Positions 8,635 to 20,452 of a stretch of DNA of 64,000 nucleotides are shown here, one piece after another (within the stretch, counting starts at the first letter, position 1; each line of letters opens with the position of its first letter). The DNA is from Citrobacter amalonaticus Y19. GTDB lineage: Bacteria; Pseudomonadota; Gammaproteobacteria; Enterobacterales; Enterobacteriaceae. The stretch lies in assembly GCF_000981805.1 (NCBI RefSeq), contig NZ_CP011132.1, forward strand, positions 3,906,001 through 3,970,000. The letters are read 5' to 3'. A model generated the notes under the pieces. The model saw nothing but the letters and a program-made list of their open reading frames with translations. It made no database searches and was not told the DNA's origin. Position numbers and translations under genes: made by a program.

Positions 8635-9393
8635 ATGAGCCAACTATTAATACAACCTGCCGATGCGATGATTACGCTGGAAAACGTCAACAAGTGGTAC
8701 GGACAGTTTCACGTTCTGAAGGATATCAACCTGCGCGTCAAACAAGGGGAACGCATTGTGCTATGTGGGCCTTCAGGTTCGGGGAAATCAACCACCATCC
8801 GCTGTATTAACCATCTGGAAGAACACCAGCAGGGGCGAATCGTTGTTGATGGGATTGAACTGAATGAGGACATCCGCAATATTGAGCGCGTCCGACAGGA
8901 AGTCGGCATGGTATTTCAGCACTTCAATCTCTTCCCCCATCTTACTGTTCTACAAAACTGTACGTTGGCACCGATTTGGGTGCGTAAGATGCCGATAAAA
9001 GAAGCCGAAGCGCTGGGGATGCACTACCTGGAACGTGTGCGTATTGCAGAGCACGCGCATAAATTTCCAGGACAGATCTCCGGCGGGCAGCAACAGCGCG
9101 TAGCCATTGCCCGCTCGCTGTGTATGAAACCCAAAATAATGCTGTTTGATGAACCCACGTCAGCGCTGGATCCCGAGATGGTGAAAGAGGTGCTGGATAC
9201 AATGATTGGACTGGCGCAGTCAGGCATGACAATGCTTTGCGTAACACATGAGATGGGATTTGCCAGAACGGTGGCAGACCGAGTGATCTTTATGGATCGC
9301 GGGGAAATTGTGGAGCAGGCGCCGCCGGATGAGTTTTTTGCTCATCCTAAATCAGAACGTACTCGTGCGTTTCTTTCTCAGGTTATCCATTGA
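8635..9393 (+). CDS. yhdZ: YhdZ, ATPase subunit of the amino acid ABC transporter
   Basis: A 252-residue ABC ATPase of the polar amino acid class that powers YhdW-YhdX-YhdY. Walker A is GPSGSGKS at residues 45-52, the Q-loop lies in MVFQHFNLFPHLT, the signature ISGGQ is at 148-152, and Walker B IMLFDEP is at 168-174, with a switch histidine in CVTHEMGFA. All catalytic elements are intact. It is the last gene of the operon and ends 3 nt before a strong terminator. Confidence 0.95.
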   Translation: MSQLLIQPADAMITLENVNKWYGQFHVLKDINLRVKQGERIVLCGPSGSGKSTTIRCINHLEEHQQGRIVVDGIELNEDIRNIERVRQEVGMVFQHFNLFPHLTVLQNCTLAPIWVRKMPIKEAEALGMHYLERVRIAEHAHKFPGQISGGQQQRVAIARSLCMKPKIMLFDEPTSALDPEMVKEVLDTMIGLAQSGMTMLCVTHEMGFARTVADRVIFMDRGEIVEQAPPDEFFAHPKSERTRAFLSQVIH

Positions 9394-9396
9394 GTC

Positions 9397-9422
9397 AATT
9401 CTCCCCTGCTGGGGAGAATTTT
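9397..9422 (+). terminator. Intrinsic terminator of yhdWXYZ
   Basis: A perfect 10-bp stem (9397-9406 with 9411-9420) with a TGCT loop ends in a short T-run. It lies just after the yhdZ stop and faces the end of the rRNA operon. Confidence 0.88.
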
Positions 9423-9441
9423 CATTTCGTATAAAGTACAA

Positions 9442-9480
9442 AAGCAAAAAGCCCAGTCATAAGACGTGGCTTTTTTGCTT
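9442..9480 (-). terminator. Terminator of the rRNA operon
   Basis: Read on the minus strand, a long hairpin runs from AAGCAAAAAAGCC to GGCTTTTTGCTT and ends in T, starting 6 nt after the last 5S gene. The A/T-rich arms make it potentially active in both directions, which would also stop read-through from yhdZ. Confidence 0.88.
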
Positions 9481-9485
9481 AATTG

Positions 9486-9605
9486 ATGTCTGGCAGTTCC
9501 CTACTCTCGCATGGGGAGACCCCACACTACCATCGGCGCTACGGCGTTTCACTTCTGAGTTCGGCATGGGGTCAGGTGGGACCACCGCGCTACAGCCGCC
9601 AGACA
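9486..9605 (-). rRNA. rrfF: 5S ribosomal RNA, distal copy
   Basis: A full 120-nt 5S gene, the last gene of the operon. The operon layout matches E. coli rrnD, which also ends 5S, tRNA-Thr, 5S. It differs from the proximal copy at three positions. Two of them (U3 and A117 here, C3 and G117 there) form a base pair of helix I, so pairing is kept. The third is C97 here against U97. Confidence 0.97.
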
Positions 9606-9643
9606 AATTCTTTTCTACTGTGCCGAACTTTAACCTAATTAAG

Positions 9644-9719
9644 TGGTGCTGATACCCAGAGTCGAACTGGGGACCTCACCCTTACCAAGGGTGCGCTCTA
9701 CCAACTGAGCCATATCAGC
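9644..9719 (-). tRNA. thrV: tRNA-Thr (anticodon GGT)
   Basis: A 76-nt tRNA with the 3' CCA encoded. The anticodon GGT lies at 9684-9686 (complement). The acceptor stem begins GCTGATA and pairs with TATCAGC. It sits between the two 5S genes of the operon, as thrV does in E. coli rrnD, and reads threonine codons ACC and ACU. Confidence 0.97.
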
Positions 9720-9731
9720 ACGCTAAATTTG

Positions 9732-9851
9732 ATGCCTGGCAGTTCCCTACTCTCACATGGGGAGACCCCACACTACCATCGGCGCTACGGCGTTTCACTT
9801 CTGAGTTCGGCATGGGGTCAGGTGGGACCACCGCGCTACAGCCGCCAGGCA
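9732..9851 (-). rRNA. rrfD: 5S ribosomal RNA, proximal copy
   Basis: A full 120-nt 5S gene directly downstream of the 23S gene, with the standard enteric start (TGCCTGGCGGC) and end (GCCAGGCAT). It is separated from 23S by an unusually long 196-nt spacer that carries an ERIC-like repeat. Confidence 0.97.
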
Positions 9852-9866
9852 AATTCTTGGTGCTCT

Positions 9867-9986
9867 GTACGCAATAATTTATCACATCAGCCGCGTTGGC
9901 TGCTCTCGTAAACTCAGTCACATACCTTTGTATGCTCCTTCCTTTACTTCGCTTGCCGCCTTGCTGCTGTGCAAACTATTGCGCAC
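9867..9986. repeat. ERIC-like inverted repeat in the 23S-5S spacer
   Basis: About 120 bp with dyad symmetry centred on CATAC-CTTT-GTATG (9921-9934). The outer arms match: GTACGCAATA at the left against the complement of TATTGCGCAC at the right. The middle holds CAGTCAC and GCTCCT at the same spacing as the conserved centre of the Enterobacterial Repetitive Intergenic Consensus, and a CTTGCCGCCTT block that also recalls that family. The flanks (AAATTC, and the AGCTGAAAAT-type stretch next to 23S) look like an ordinary E. coli spacer, so the element appears inserted. It would fold into one long hairpin in the rRNA precursor. Confidence 0.7.
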
Positions 9987-10047
9987 TTGCGTCTGAATCT
10001 AAGCTGAAAATATTCTCTCAAATCCGCCAAAACAGCTTCGGCGTTGT

Positions 10048-12953
<2,906 letters not shown>

Positions 12954-13060
12954 TCACAACCCGAAGATGTTTCGTAAAACACTTCAGTGTTGCGAAAATT
13001 TGAGAGACTCGAACACATCATTAAAGATGTGTCGTTTCAATTTTCAGCTTGATCCAGATT

Positions 13061-13071
13061 TTTAAAGAGCA
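13061..13071 (-). promoter_or_regulatory. boxA-like antitermination element before 23S
   Basis: Minus-strand TGCTCTTTAAA lies between tRNA-Ala and 23S, about 110 nt before the 23S start. It matches the boxA core to which the NusB-S10 complex binds to keep rRNA transcription processive. Confidence 0.7.
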
Positions 13072-13132
13072 AAACTTCGCAGTGCACCTTTTCAGGTACA
13101 CTCTGAAGTTTTCTTGATTACGTTCTACAGTA

Positions 13133-13208
13133 TGGTGGAGCTATGCGGGATCGAACCGCAGACCTCCTGCGTGCAAAGCAGGCGCTCTCCCAGCTGAGCT
13201 ATAGCCCC
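13133..13208 (-). tRNA. alaU: tRNA-Ala (anticodon TGC)
   Basis: A 76-nt tRNA with encoded CCA and anticodon TGC at 13173-13175 (complement). The acceptor stem begins GGGGCTATAG. It is the second spacer tRNA between 16S and 23S. Confidence 0.98.
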
Positions 13209-13235
13209 ATACAGTGTAGTTAAAACCTCGTCCCT

Positions 13236-13318
13236 AATTCGTTTCCGGGCGCGGCGTGGTGAGGCGAAGCATACTTAAAGTATGCGAGCATTGCCACAAC
13301 AAAGCACGGGAGCGAATT
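13236..13318. repeat. Large imperfect hairpin in the tRNA-Ile/tRNA-Ala spacer
   Basis: The 110-nt spacer between the two tRNA genes is mostly an 83-nt inverted repeat. The apex is a perfect 8-bp palindrome, GCATACTT-A-AAGTATGC (13269-13285), and the ends AATTCG and CGAATT also pair, with a mismatched middle. It resembles the ERIC-like element in the 23S-5S spacer at the apex only; common origin is not established. Confidence 0.65.
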
Positions 13319-13395
<77 letters not shown>

Positions 13396-13465
13396 GTAGA
13401 GGTTTTACTGCTCGTTTTTCATCAGACAATCTGTGTGGACACTGCAAAGGAAAGGTTCTTTCAGG

Positions 13466-15007
<1,542 letters not shown>

Positions 15008-15137
15008 AAGTTTGATGCTCATAGAATTAAACTTCGTAATGAATTACGTGTTCACTCTTGAGACTTGGTATTCATTTATCGTCCGAGGACGTTAAGAATC
15101 CAGTCACCTTGAGTGCCCACACAGATTGTCTGATAAA

Positions 15138-15150
15138 TTGTTAAAGAGCA
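15138..15150 (-). promoter_or_regulatory. boxA antitermination element of the rRNA leader
   Basis: Minus-strand TGCTCTTTAACAA lies 131 nt before the 16S gene and downstream of both promoters. It exactly matches the rRNA boxA core recognised by NusB-S10. Confidence 0.88.
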
Positions 15151-15188
15151 GTTGCGACGCGCTTTAGCGCTCTGTCGCGAGGTGGCGT

Positions 15189-15216
15189 ATATTACGCTTT
15201 CCTCTTTCAGAGTCAA
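15189..15216 (-). promoter_or_regulatory. rRNA promoter P2
   Basis: On the minus strand, -35 TTGACT (15211-15216) and -10 TAATAT (15189-15194) are separated by 16 bp. It is the internal promoter of the tandem pair typical of enteric rRNA operons. Confidence 0.85.
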
Positions 15217-15294
15217 CCCTGATTTTCAGGATTTTCTCTTGGCTGTGACGACTATCTTGTGAAGCGTTTCACTTTGTCGTCTCAACGGAGGCGC

Positions 15295-15350
15295 ATTATA
15301 GGGATCCCATTTTTTTGCACAAGCCTTTTTTCGATCTTTTTTTCCGTTTG
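15295..15350 (-). promoter_or_regulatory. rRNA promoter P1 with UP element
   Basis: On the minus strand, -35 TTGTGC (15317-15322), a 16-bp spacer and a perfect -10 TATAAT (15295-15300) are followed by a GCGCC discriminator, the mark of stringent (ppGpp) control. An A-rich UP-like stretch lies upstream at 15323-15350. P1 and P2 are about 106 bp apart. Fis sites probably lie further upstream toward yrdA but I cannot define them. Confidence 0.9.
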
Positions 15351-15475
15351 CTGCTTTTTCATCCCTTTCGTTCCATTCATGCGCAATTTGGCGGATTTTT
15401 GATAGCTAAAGCACTTGCGCAAGGCCAGAAATGCAACCAAAGTCATCATTACTGTTCTCTTTTCTTGAGGTAAAC

Positions 15476-16030
15476 ATGTCTGACGTATTACGTCCTTATA
15501 AGGATCTTTTCCCACAGACAGGCCAACGTGTGATGCTCGACAGCAGCAGCGTGATCATTGGTGACGTTCGACTGGCTGACGATGTGGGGATCTGGCCGCT
15601 TGTCGCGATCCGTGGCGATGTGAATTACGTTGCAATCGGTGCGCGTACGAATATTCAGGATGGCAGCGTGCTGCACGTCACGCACAAATCCGCCTCTAAC
15701 CCCGAGGGTAATCCGCTCATCGTGGGAGAAGATGTGACGGTCGGGCATAAAGTGATGTTGCACGGCTGCATCATCGGCAACCGCGTCCTGGTCGGTATGG
15801 GATCGATTCTGCTGGACGGCGCGGTGATAGAAGATGACGTTATGATTGGGGCGGGAAGCCTGGTGCCGCAAAACAAGCGTCTGGTGAGCGGCTATCTCTA
15901 TTTGGGGAGTCCGGTCAAACAGATCCGGCCGCTAACCGAGGAGGAGAAAGCAGGTCTGCACTACTCCGCCAAAAATTATGTGAAATGGAAAGACGAATAT
16001 CTCGCTCAGGATAACCAGACCCAACCGTGA
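15476..16030 (+). CDS. yrdA: YrdA, gamma-carbonic-anhydrase-like hexapeptide-repeat protein
   Basis: A 184-residue left-handed beta-helix protein built of hexapeptide repeats (for example IGARTNIQDGS and IGEDVTVGHKVMLHG patterns). The metal-site histidines typical of gamma-class carbonic anhydrases are present in LHVTH and VGHKVMLHG. The physiological substrate is not established. I placed the start at Met16 of the longer open frame because TGAGG lies at 15466-15470 and the family begins MSDVLRPY. It diverges from the rRNA promoters, and its 3' end overlaps the convergent gene yrdB by 25 bp. Confidence 0.93.
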   Translation: MSDVLRPYKDLFPQTGQRVMLDSSSVIIGDVRLADDVGIWPLVAIRGDVNYVAIGARTNIQDGSVLHVTHKSASNPEGNPLIVGEDVTVGHKVMLHGCIIGNRVLVGMGSILLDGAVIEDDVMIGAGSLVPQNKRLVSGYLYLGSPVKQIRPLTEEEKAGLHYSAKNYVKWKDEYLAQDNQTQP

Positions 16031-16263
16031 TCGTCTTCTTGCTGGGACTGGATCAGCGCTTCCGCTTCGTCTTCCAAATCCCAGCGATGTTCACAAAAGC
16101 GGGTGAGCCATTGTTCCACTGTCTCACCACCAAAGCGATTCGCCAGCGTTACTCCCTTAATTGCACACATTAACTGCATGCCATTAACCAGCACGGGAAA
16201 GCAGACCGCTTCTTTCTGCATGTTCCACTCTTCCCGGTCAGGGAACTGGATAGCCTGGTTCAT
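16006..16263 (-). CDS. yrdB: YrdB, conserved small protein (DUF1488)
   Basis: An 85-residue acidic protein of the DUF1488 family; the function is unknown. It starts MNQAIQFPDREEW and ends in an acidic tryptophan-containing tail. Its start codon overlaps the aroE stop as ATGA, so it is the last gene of the dprA-smg-yrdD-tsaC-aroE-yrdB string and is translationally coupled to aroE. The tail overlaps yrdA on the other strand. Confidence 0.9.
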   Translation of the reverse strand: MNQAIQFPDREEWNMQKEAVCFPVLVNGMQLMCAIKGVTLANRFGGETVEQWLTRFCEHRWDLEDEAEALIQSQQEDDHGWVWLS

Positions 16264-17078
16264 GCAGACAACTCCTGTTTGAGGCGCGCAATCACCGGTT
16301 CAATTTCCGGTAACACGCCGTGCCAGAGCAGAACAGCATGGGCCGCTTGCCCCACCAGCATCCCCAAACCATCGGCATAACGTTTCGCCCCCAGGCGTTC
16401 ACACCAGGAGAGAAACGGCGTGTTGCCCTTTTGATAGAACATGTCATAACAACATACAGACGGATGAATAAGCGATGCTGGGATCGCCGGGATCTCACCG
16501 CTGATACCGCTGGAGGTGGCATTGATGATCAGATCAAATTCATGCCCTTCCAGCTCATTAAGATCCAACGCCTGTACGCTGCCCGTATGAGCAAAAACCT
16601 GCGCCAGATCTTCCGCCCGGGATGCCGTCCGGTTGACGATAGTCACCCCGCAATCCATAGAAAGCAGCGGTAGCAGTACGCCACGCGAAGCCCCACCCGC
16701 GCCAATCAGCAGAATACGCTGCCCCGGTTGGATAAATGACAGGCGTTCGAGATCGCTTAGCAGACCAATGCCATCCGTATTATCACCAAGCAAGCGACCA
16801 TCATCGAGCCGCTTGATTGTATTCACCGCGCCAGCCAGCGCAGCACGTTCCGTGAGTTCATCGGCGCGGGCAAATGCTTCCTCTTTAAACGGCACCGTGA
16901 CGTTCACTCCTTTACCGCCATCGGCAAAGAACGCATTCAGGCTATTAATGAAATCATTAACAGGCGCCAGCACACGGCCATACGGATGTTCAATACGCAG
17001 TTGCTGCGCAAACTGCTGATGAATAAACGGCGATTTGCTGTGCGCGATTGGATTACCAAAAACAGCATAGGTTTCCAT
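16260..17078 (-). CDS. aroE: Shikimate dehydrogenase (NADP+)
   Basis: AroE reduces 3-dehydroshikimate to shikimate with NADPH in the cytoplasmic pathway to aromatic amino acids. The protein is 272 residues. Substrate residues are visible: the SKSP motif near residue 14-17, Lys65 in NVTVPFKE and Asp102 in GDNTDG. The Rossmann loop is GAGGASRG at 126-133. Two ATGs occur in tandem; the second (17078) matches the usual N-terminus METYAVFGNP. It lies a few bases after tsaC. Confidence 0.96.
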   Translation of the reverse strand: METYAVFGNPIAHSKSPFIHQQFAQQLRIEHPYGRVLAPVNDFINSLNAFFADGGKGVNVTVPFKEEAFARADELTERAALAGAVNTIKRLDDGRLLGDNTDGIGLLSDLERLSFIQPGQRILLIGAGGASRGVLLPLLSMDCGVTIVNRTASRAEDLAQVFAHTGSVQALDLNELEGHEFDLIINATSSGISGEIPAIPASLIHPSVCCYDMFYQKGNTPFLSWCERLGAKRYADGLGMLVGQAAHAVLLWHGVLPEIEPVIARLKQELSA

Positions 17079-17082
17079 CATC

Positions 17083-17655
17083 TTACCCCTGTCGAAACAG
17101 CTCGCCCGTCAGGGCATCACGAATTTCCGAAGGATTCAAGCGACCGCCGGTTTCTCCTGGCACCACCGGGAAGTCTGTACCAAACTGGGCGTGGACTTCC
17201 TCGACCGTACGGCAAGGAGGTAATCCACTCAGGTTGGCGCTGGTTGAAACCAACGGTTTGCCATAAGCCTGGCACAAGGCGACCACCAGTGGGTGATCCG
17301 TCACGCGCACGGCCAGTGAATCGAAGCGTCCCGTCAACCAGCGAGGTGTTGTCGCCAGCGCAGGGAAAACAAACGTTACCGGACCCGGCCACCGCGCAAA
17401 CACGGCATCTCGCTGGGCATTGGTCAACATACTGTCGTCAACATACGGTTTGAGCTGTTCAAAACTGGCGGCGATCAAAATTAACCCTTTATCGACCGGA
17501 CGCTGCTTTAAGGCCAACAGGCGATTAACAGCCACTTCGCTATCGGGATCGCACCCGACGCCAAAGACGGCTTCTGTTGGATAGGCGATGACATTTTCTT
17601 TATTCAGTACCTCTATCGCGTCAGCGATAGGGTCTGTTGGCAGGTTATTATTCAC
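17083..17655 (-). CDS. tsaC: TsaC, threonylcarbamoyl-AMP synthase
   Basis: TsaC makes threonylcarbamoyl-AMP from threonine, bicarbonate and ATP, the first step of the t6A37 modification of ANN-decoding tRNAs. The 190-residue Sua5/YciO/YrdC protein carries the KQRPVDKGLILI nucleotide-binding segment and the STSAN motif. The open frame extends to 17685, but family members begin NNNL after the start, which places a GTG codon at 17653-17655. That start overlaps the end of yrdD by 8 bp and suggests coupled translation. Confidence 0.94.
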   Translation of the reverse strand: MNNNLPTDPIADAIEVLNKENVIAYPTEAVFGVGCDPDSEVAVNRLLALKQRPVDKGLILIAASFEQLKPYVDDSMLTNAQRDAVFARWPGPVTFVFPALATTPRWLTGRFDSLAVRVTDHPLVVALCQAYGKPLVSTSANLSGLPPCRTVEEVHAQFGTDFPVVPGETGGRLNPSEIRDALTGELFRQG

Positions 17656-18202
17656 TTGTTTGTTCCGCCGAAACCGGCTTTCCACATTGTTTACTGGCGC
17701 AATAGTGCTTCACACCCTGCGCGGTTTTCTTTTCGATGAGTAGCGGATAATGACACTCTGGGCACTCTCCGGCTATCGGCTTGAAGTTAATGACAAACTG
17801 GCACTCCGGATAGCGATCGCAGGAGTGAAAGGTTTTGCCATAACGGGAACGCCGCTGGACCAGACGGCCCGTCTGGCATTGAGGGCAGGTAATTGCGGTT
17901 TCATCGGGCTTATCAATAAGTTCGGTATGCCCACATTCAGGATAGTTGCTGCAGCCGATAAACATGCCAAAACGCCCCTGGCGCAACACCAGTTCACCGC
18001 CGCAGTCAGGGCAATGTTTCCCCTCCAGAACTTTGACAATATGCCCGTCCGCTGAAGATTTCAACGGACGGATATAGTCACATTCCGGATAGTGTGAGCA
18101 ACCAAGAAACGGACCATGTTTCCCGGAGCGAATCACCAGTTCAGCCCCGCACTGTGGGCAGGGCTCATTTTTACGCACCGAAAACAGTGCTGATTTAGCC
18201 AT
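17648..18202 (-). CDS. yrdD: YrdD, topoisomerase I-type zinc-finger protein
   Basis: A 184-residue protein made of repeated C4 zinc ribbons like those in the C-terminus of DNA topoisomerase I. CPxC...C...C sets recur from residue 15 onward (CPQCG, CPDCG, CPQCQ, CPECH), each with the GxFxxCxxYPxC pattern. No catalytic topoisomerase domain is present, so it probably binds single-stranded nucleic acid. The precise role is unknown. It lies between smg and tsaC. Confidence 0.9.
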   Translation of the reverse strand: MAKSALFSVRKNEPCPQCGAELVIRSGKHGPFLGCSHYPECDYIRPLKSSADGHIVKVLEGKHCPDCGGELVLRQGRFGMFIGCSNYPECGHTELIDKPDETAITCPQCQTGRLVQRRSRYGKTFHSCDRYPECQFVINFKPIAGECPECHYPLLIEKKTAQGVKHYCASKQCGKPVSAEQTSE

Positions 18203-18228
18203 AACAACTCATGCTGAATTAAGGTTGA

Positions 18229-18702
18229 TTAATGCAGCATACCTTCATTCACTTCAAAGAGTAATTCTTCCATTTGTTGATATGCATTTTCACAACCCGG
18301 AATGTTGAACAAAACCATCAGGATGACCCACTTCAGGTCTTCCAGGTCGAATTCTGCGGTATCCAGCGCGAGTACTCGTTCAATCACCATTTCTCGCGTT
18401 TCGAGGTTTAGCACCTGGATCTGCTCAAGGAATAACAGAAATCCGCGGCAACTGGCATCCAGTCTGTCACACTCTTCTGGGGTATAAATACGCACAGAGA
18501 GAGGATCGGAGGCGAGCTGCATCGGCTCGGCAAGACCTTCCTGATAGTCAGCAAGCTTTTCCAGCCACAGGAGCGCATTGTAGATGTCTTCACGATCAAA
18601 ACCAGCGTCGGTAAGATCCCGTTCAAGTTTGTCCTGATCCACACGTAATTCAGCTTCATTGTGGATATATGTCTCAAACAAATACATTAGTACGTCGAAC
18701 AT
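18229..18702 (-). CDS. smg: Smg, conserved DUF494 protein
   Basis: A 157-residue, strongly acidic helical protein of the Smg (DUF494) family, conserved beside dprA in gamma-proteobacteria. No catalytic motif is evident and no function is assigned. Its start lies inside the 3' end of dprA (29-bp overlap), so the two are translationally linked. Confidence 0.93.
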   Translation of the reverse strand: MFDVLMYLFETYIHNEAELRVDQDKLERDLTDAGFDREDIYNALLWLEKLADYQEGLAEPMQLASDPLSVRIYTPEECDRLDASCRGFLLFLEQIQVLNLETREMVIERVLALDTAEFDLEDLKWVILMVLFNIPGCENAYQQMEELLFEVNEGMLH

Positions 18703-19798
18703 GGCATGCCCTCCTCAATCGGACATAGCCGCCGGGTACAGCTGCGATCCATCCTGCTAACTCCAGTTCGAGTAGCTGAGCCACTACTTCTGGCACAGGT
18801 TGGCCGGCACGTTCAGCGACGACGTCAACAGGTGTTACCTCATCTCCTACGTTAGCCAGGAGCTCGGGAAATGGCAATGCTGCGTCTTCCTGATCTGATG
18901 AATAAAGTGATTTTTCAGGCTCATCTGGCAGCCAATGCAAGCCGTACTGCAAATTTTCCATGATTTCCTCTGGAGCCGTCACAAGTGTGGCTCCCTGCTG
19001 CACCAGCCAGTGCGGCCCTTCACTGCCGGGACTGCCGAGAGGTCCGGGCACGGCAAACACCTCTCGTCCTTGTTCCAGCGCACAGCGTGCGGTAACCAGC
19101 GAGCCGCTGCGTAATGCCGCTTCAACCACCAGAACGCCTTTACTCAGGCCGCTGATGATACGGTTTCGGCGGGGAAAATTGCGTGGTAAAGGCGGCATCA
19201 GCAGCGGAAATTCGGACACCAGTGCACCTCCCGTTTCCAGCAACGCCTCTGCCATCCCGGCATGTCGGCGGGGATAAATGGTCTGCAGACCGTTTCCTAA
19301 TACGGCGATGCTTTTCCCCTTCGACTGGATTGCTGCCCGATGGGCGATGCCATCAATACCTCGCGCCAGACCGCTGGTAATGGTGATTTCCCAGCCCGCA
19401 AGCTTCTCACAGAACAACCGCCCCCACCGTTCGCCATACCAGGACGATGTTCGACTTCCCACCACGGCAAGCTGAAAATCATGAAGGCATTGCGAGGAGC
19501 CTGAGACTAAAAGCGCACCGGGATAATCTTCAGTGGCACGAAGTTGAGCGGGATAATGTTCACTGTCTGCCAGTAATAAGTGATGGTGCGGCTGCTCAAG
19601 CCAGCGAAAGGTCTTTTCCAGTTCGTTTTCCGAAAAGGTAATAAAACGAGCTGCCTGGGAGGGAGAAAGCCCCATGCGTCGCAGTGCATCGGTATCAATA
19701 TGCGGTTGTGCTATCAGCCCGTGAGCGACTCGCACCATCTCATCGCCGTACAACTCGTTCACGCCCATTAAACGTAGCCAAATTTCGGTACGGGTCAT
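18674..19798 (-). CDS. dprA: DprA (Smf), DNA-processing protein
   Basis: DprA loads RecA on incoming single-stranded DNA during transformation. In enterics that are not naturally competent its role is less clear. The 374-residue protein has an N-terminal helical domain, the Rossmann-like core with the VVGSR and SGLARGIDG motifs and a FPRRNRIISGLS segment, and a C-terminal winged-helix domain. The longest frame begins 33 bp upstream, but family proteins begin at the ATG at 19798, and a G-rich ribosome site lies just before it. It diverges from def, with 130 bp between them. Confidence 0.93.
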   Translation of the reverse strand: MTRTEIWLRLMGVNELYGDEMVRVAHGLIAQPHIDTDALRRMGLSPSQAARFITFSENELEKTFRWLEQPHHHLLLADSEHYPAQLRATEDYPGALLVSGSSQCLHDFQLAVVGSRTSSWYGERWGRLFCEKLAGWEITITSGLARGIDGIAHRAAIQSKGKSIAVLGNGLQTIYPRRHAGMAEALLETGGALVSEFPLLMPPLPRNFPRRNRIISGLSKGVLVVEAALRSGSLVTARCALEQGREVFAVPGPLGSPGSEGPHWLVQQGATLVTAPEEIMENLQYGLHWLPDEPEKSLYSSDQEDAALPFPELLANVGDEVTPVDVVAERAGQPVPEVVAQLLELELAGWIAAVPGGYVRLRRACHVRRTNVFV

Positions 19799-19928
19799 CC
19801 TTGTCCCCCCTGCCACAAGCAGACTCAGCAATCTTTGCGATTGGTCACTGATGCTGTCAATCAGAGGGGGATTTGTCTAGAATAGAGGTAATAATCTTTC
19901 CAACTCCTGAACACAACTCTGGATAACT

Positions 19929-20438
19929 ATGTCAGTTTTGCAAGTGTTACATATTCCGGACGAGCGCCTTCGCAAAGTCGCAAAGCCGGTTGAAGAAGTG
20001 AATGCAGAAATTCAGCGTATCGTCGATGATATGTTCGAGACGATGTACGCCGAAGAAGGTATTGGCCTCGCGGCTACGCAGGTTGATATTCATCAGCGAA
20101 TTATCGTCATTGACGTGTCGGAAAATCGCGACGAACGCCTGGTGTTTATAAACCCGGAACTACTGGAAAAAGAAGGCGAGACCGGTATTGAAGAAGGTTG
20201 CCTGTCTATTCCGGAACAACGTGCTTTAGTGCCGCGTGCCGAGAAAGTGAAAGTTCGCGCACTCGATCGCGAGGGTAAACCGTTTGAGCTGGAAGCCGAC
20301 GGCCTGCTGGCTATCTGTATTCAGCACGAGATGGATCACCTGGTTGGTAAACTGTTTATCGATTATTTGTCGCCGCTGAAGCAGCAACGTATTCGTCAGA
20401 AAGTTGAGAAACTCGACCGCCTGAACGCACGAGCTTAA
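19929..20438 (+). CDS. def: Peptide deformylase
   Basis: Def removes the formyl group from the N-terminal methionine of nascent chains. The 169-residue metalloenzyme has all three motifs: GIGLAATQ (44-51), EGCLS (89-93) and HEMDH (133-137), giving the Cys, His, His iron ligands and the catalytic glutamate. It is followed 14 nt later by fmt, which adds the same formyl group on initiator tRNA. The pair begins a run def-fmt-rsmB-trkA, although a hairpin separates fmt from rsmB. Confidence 0.97.
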   Translation: MSVLQVLHIPDERLRKVAKPVEEVNAEIQRIVDDMFETMYAEEGIGLAATQVDIHQRIIVIDVSENRDERLVFINPELLEKEGETGIEEGCLSIPEQRALVPRAEKVKVRALDREGKPFELEADGLLAICIQHEMDHLVGKLFIDYLSPLKQQRIRQKVEKLDRLNARA

Positions 20439-20452
20439 GGACAAGAATCAAC

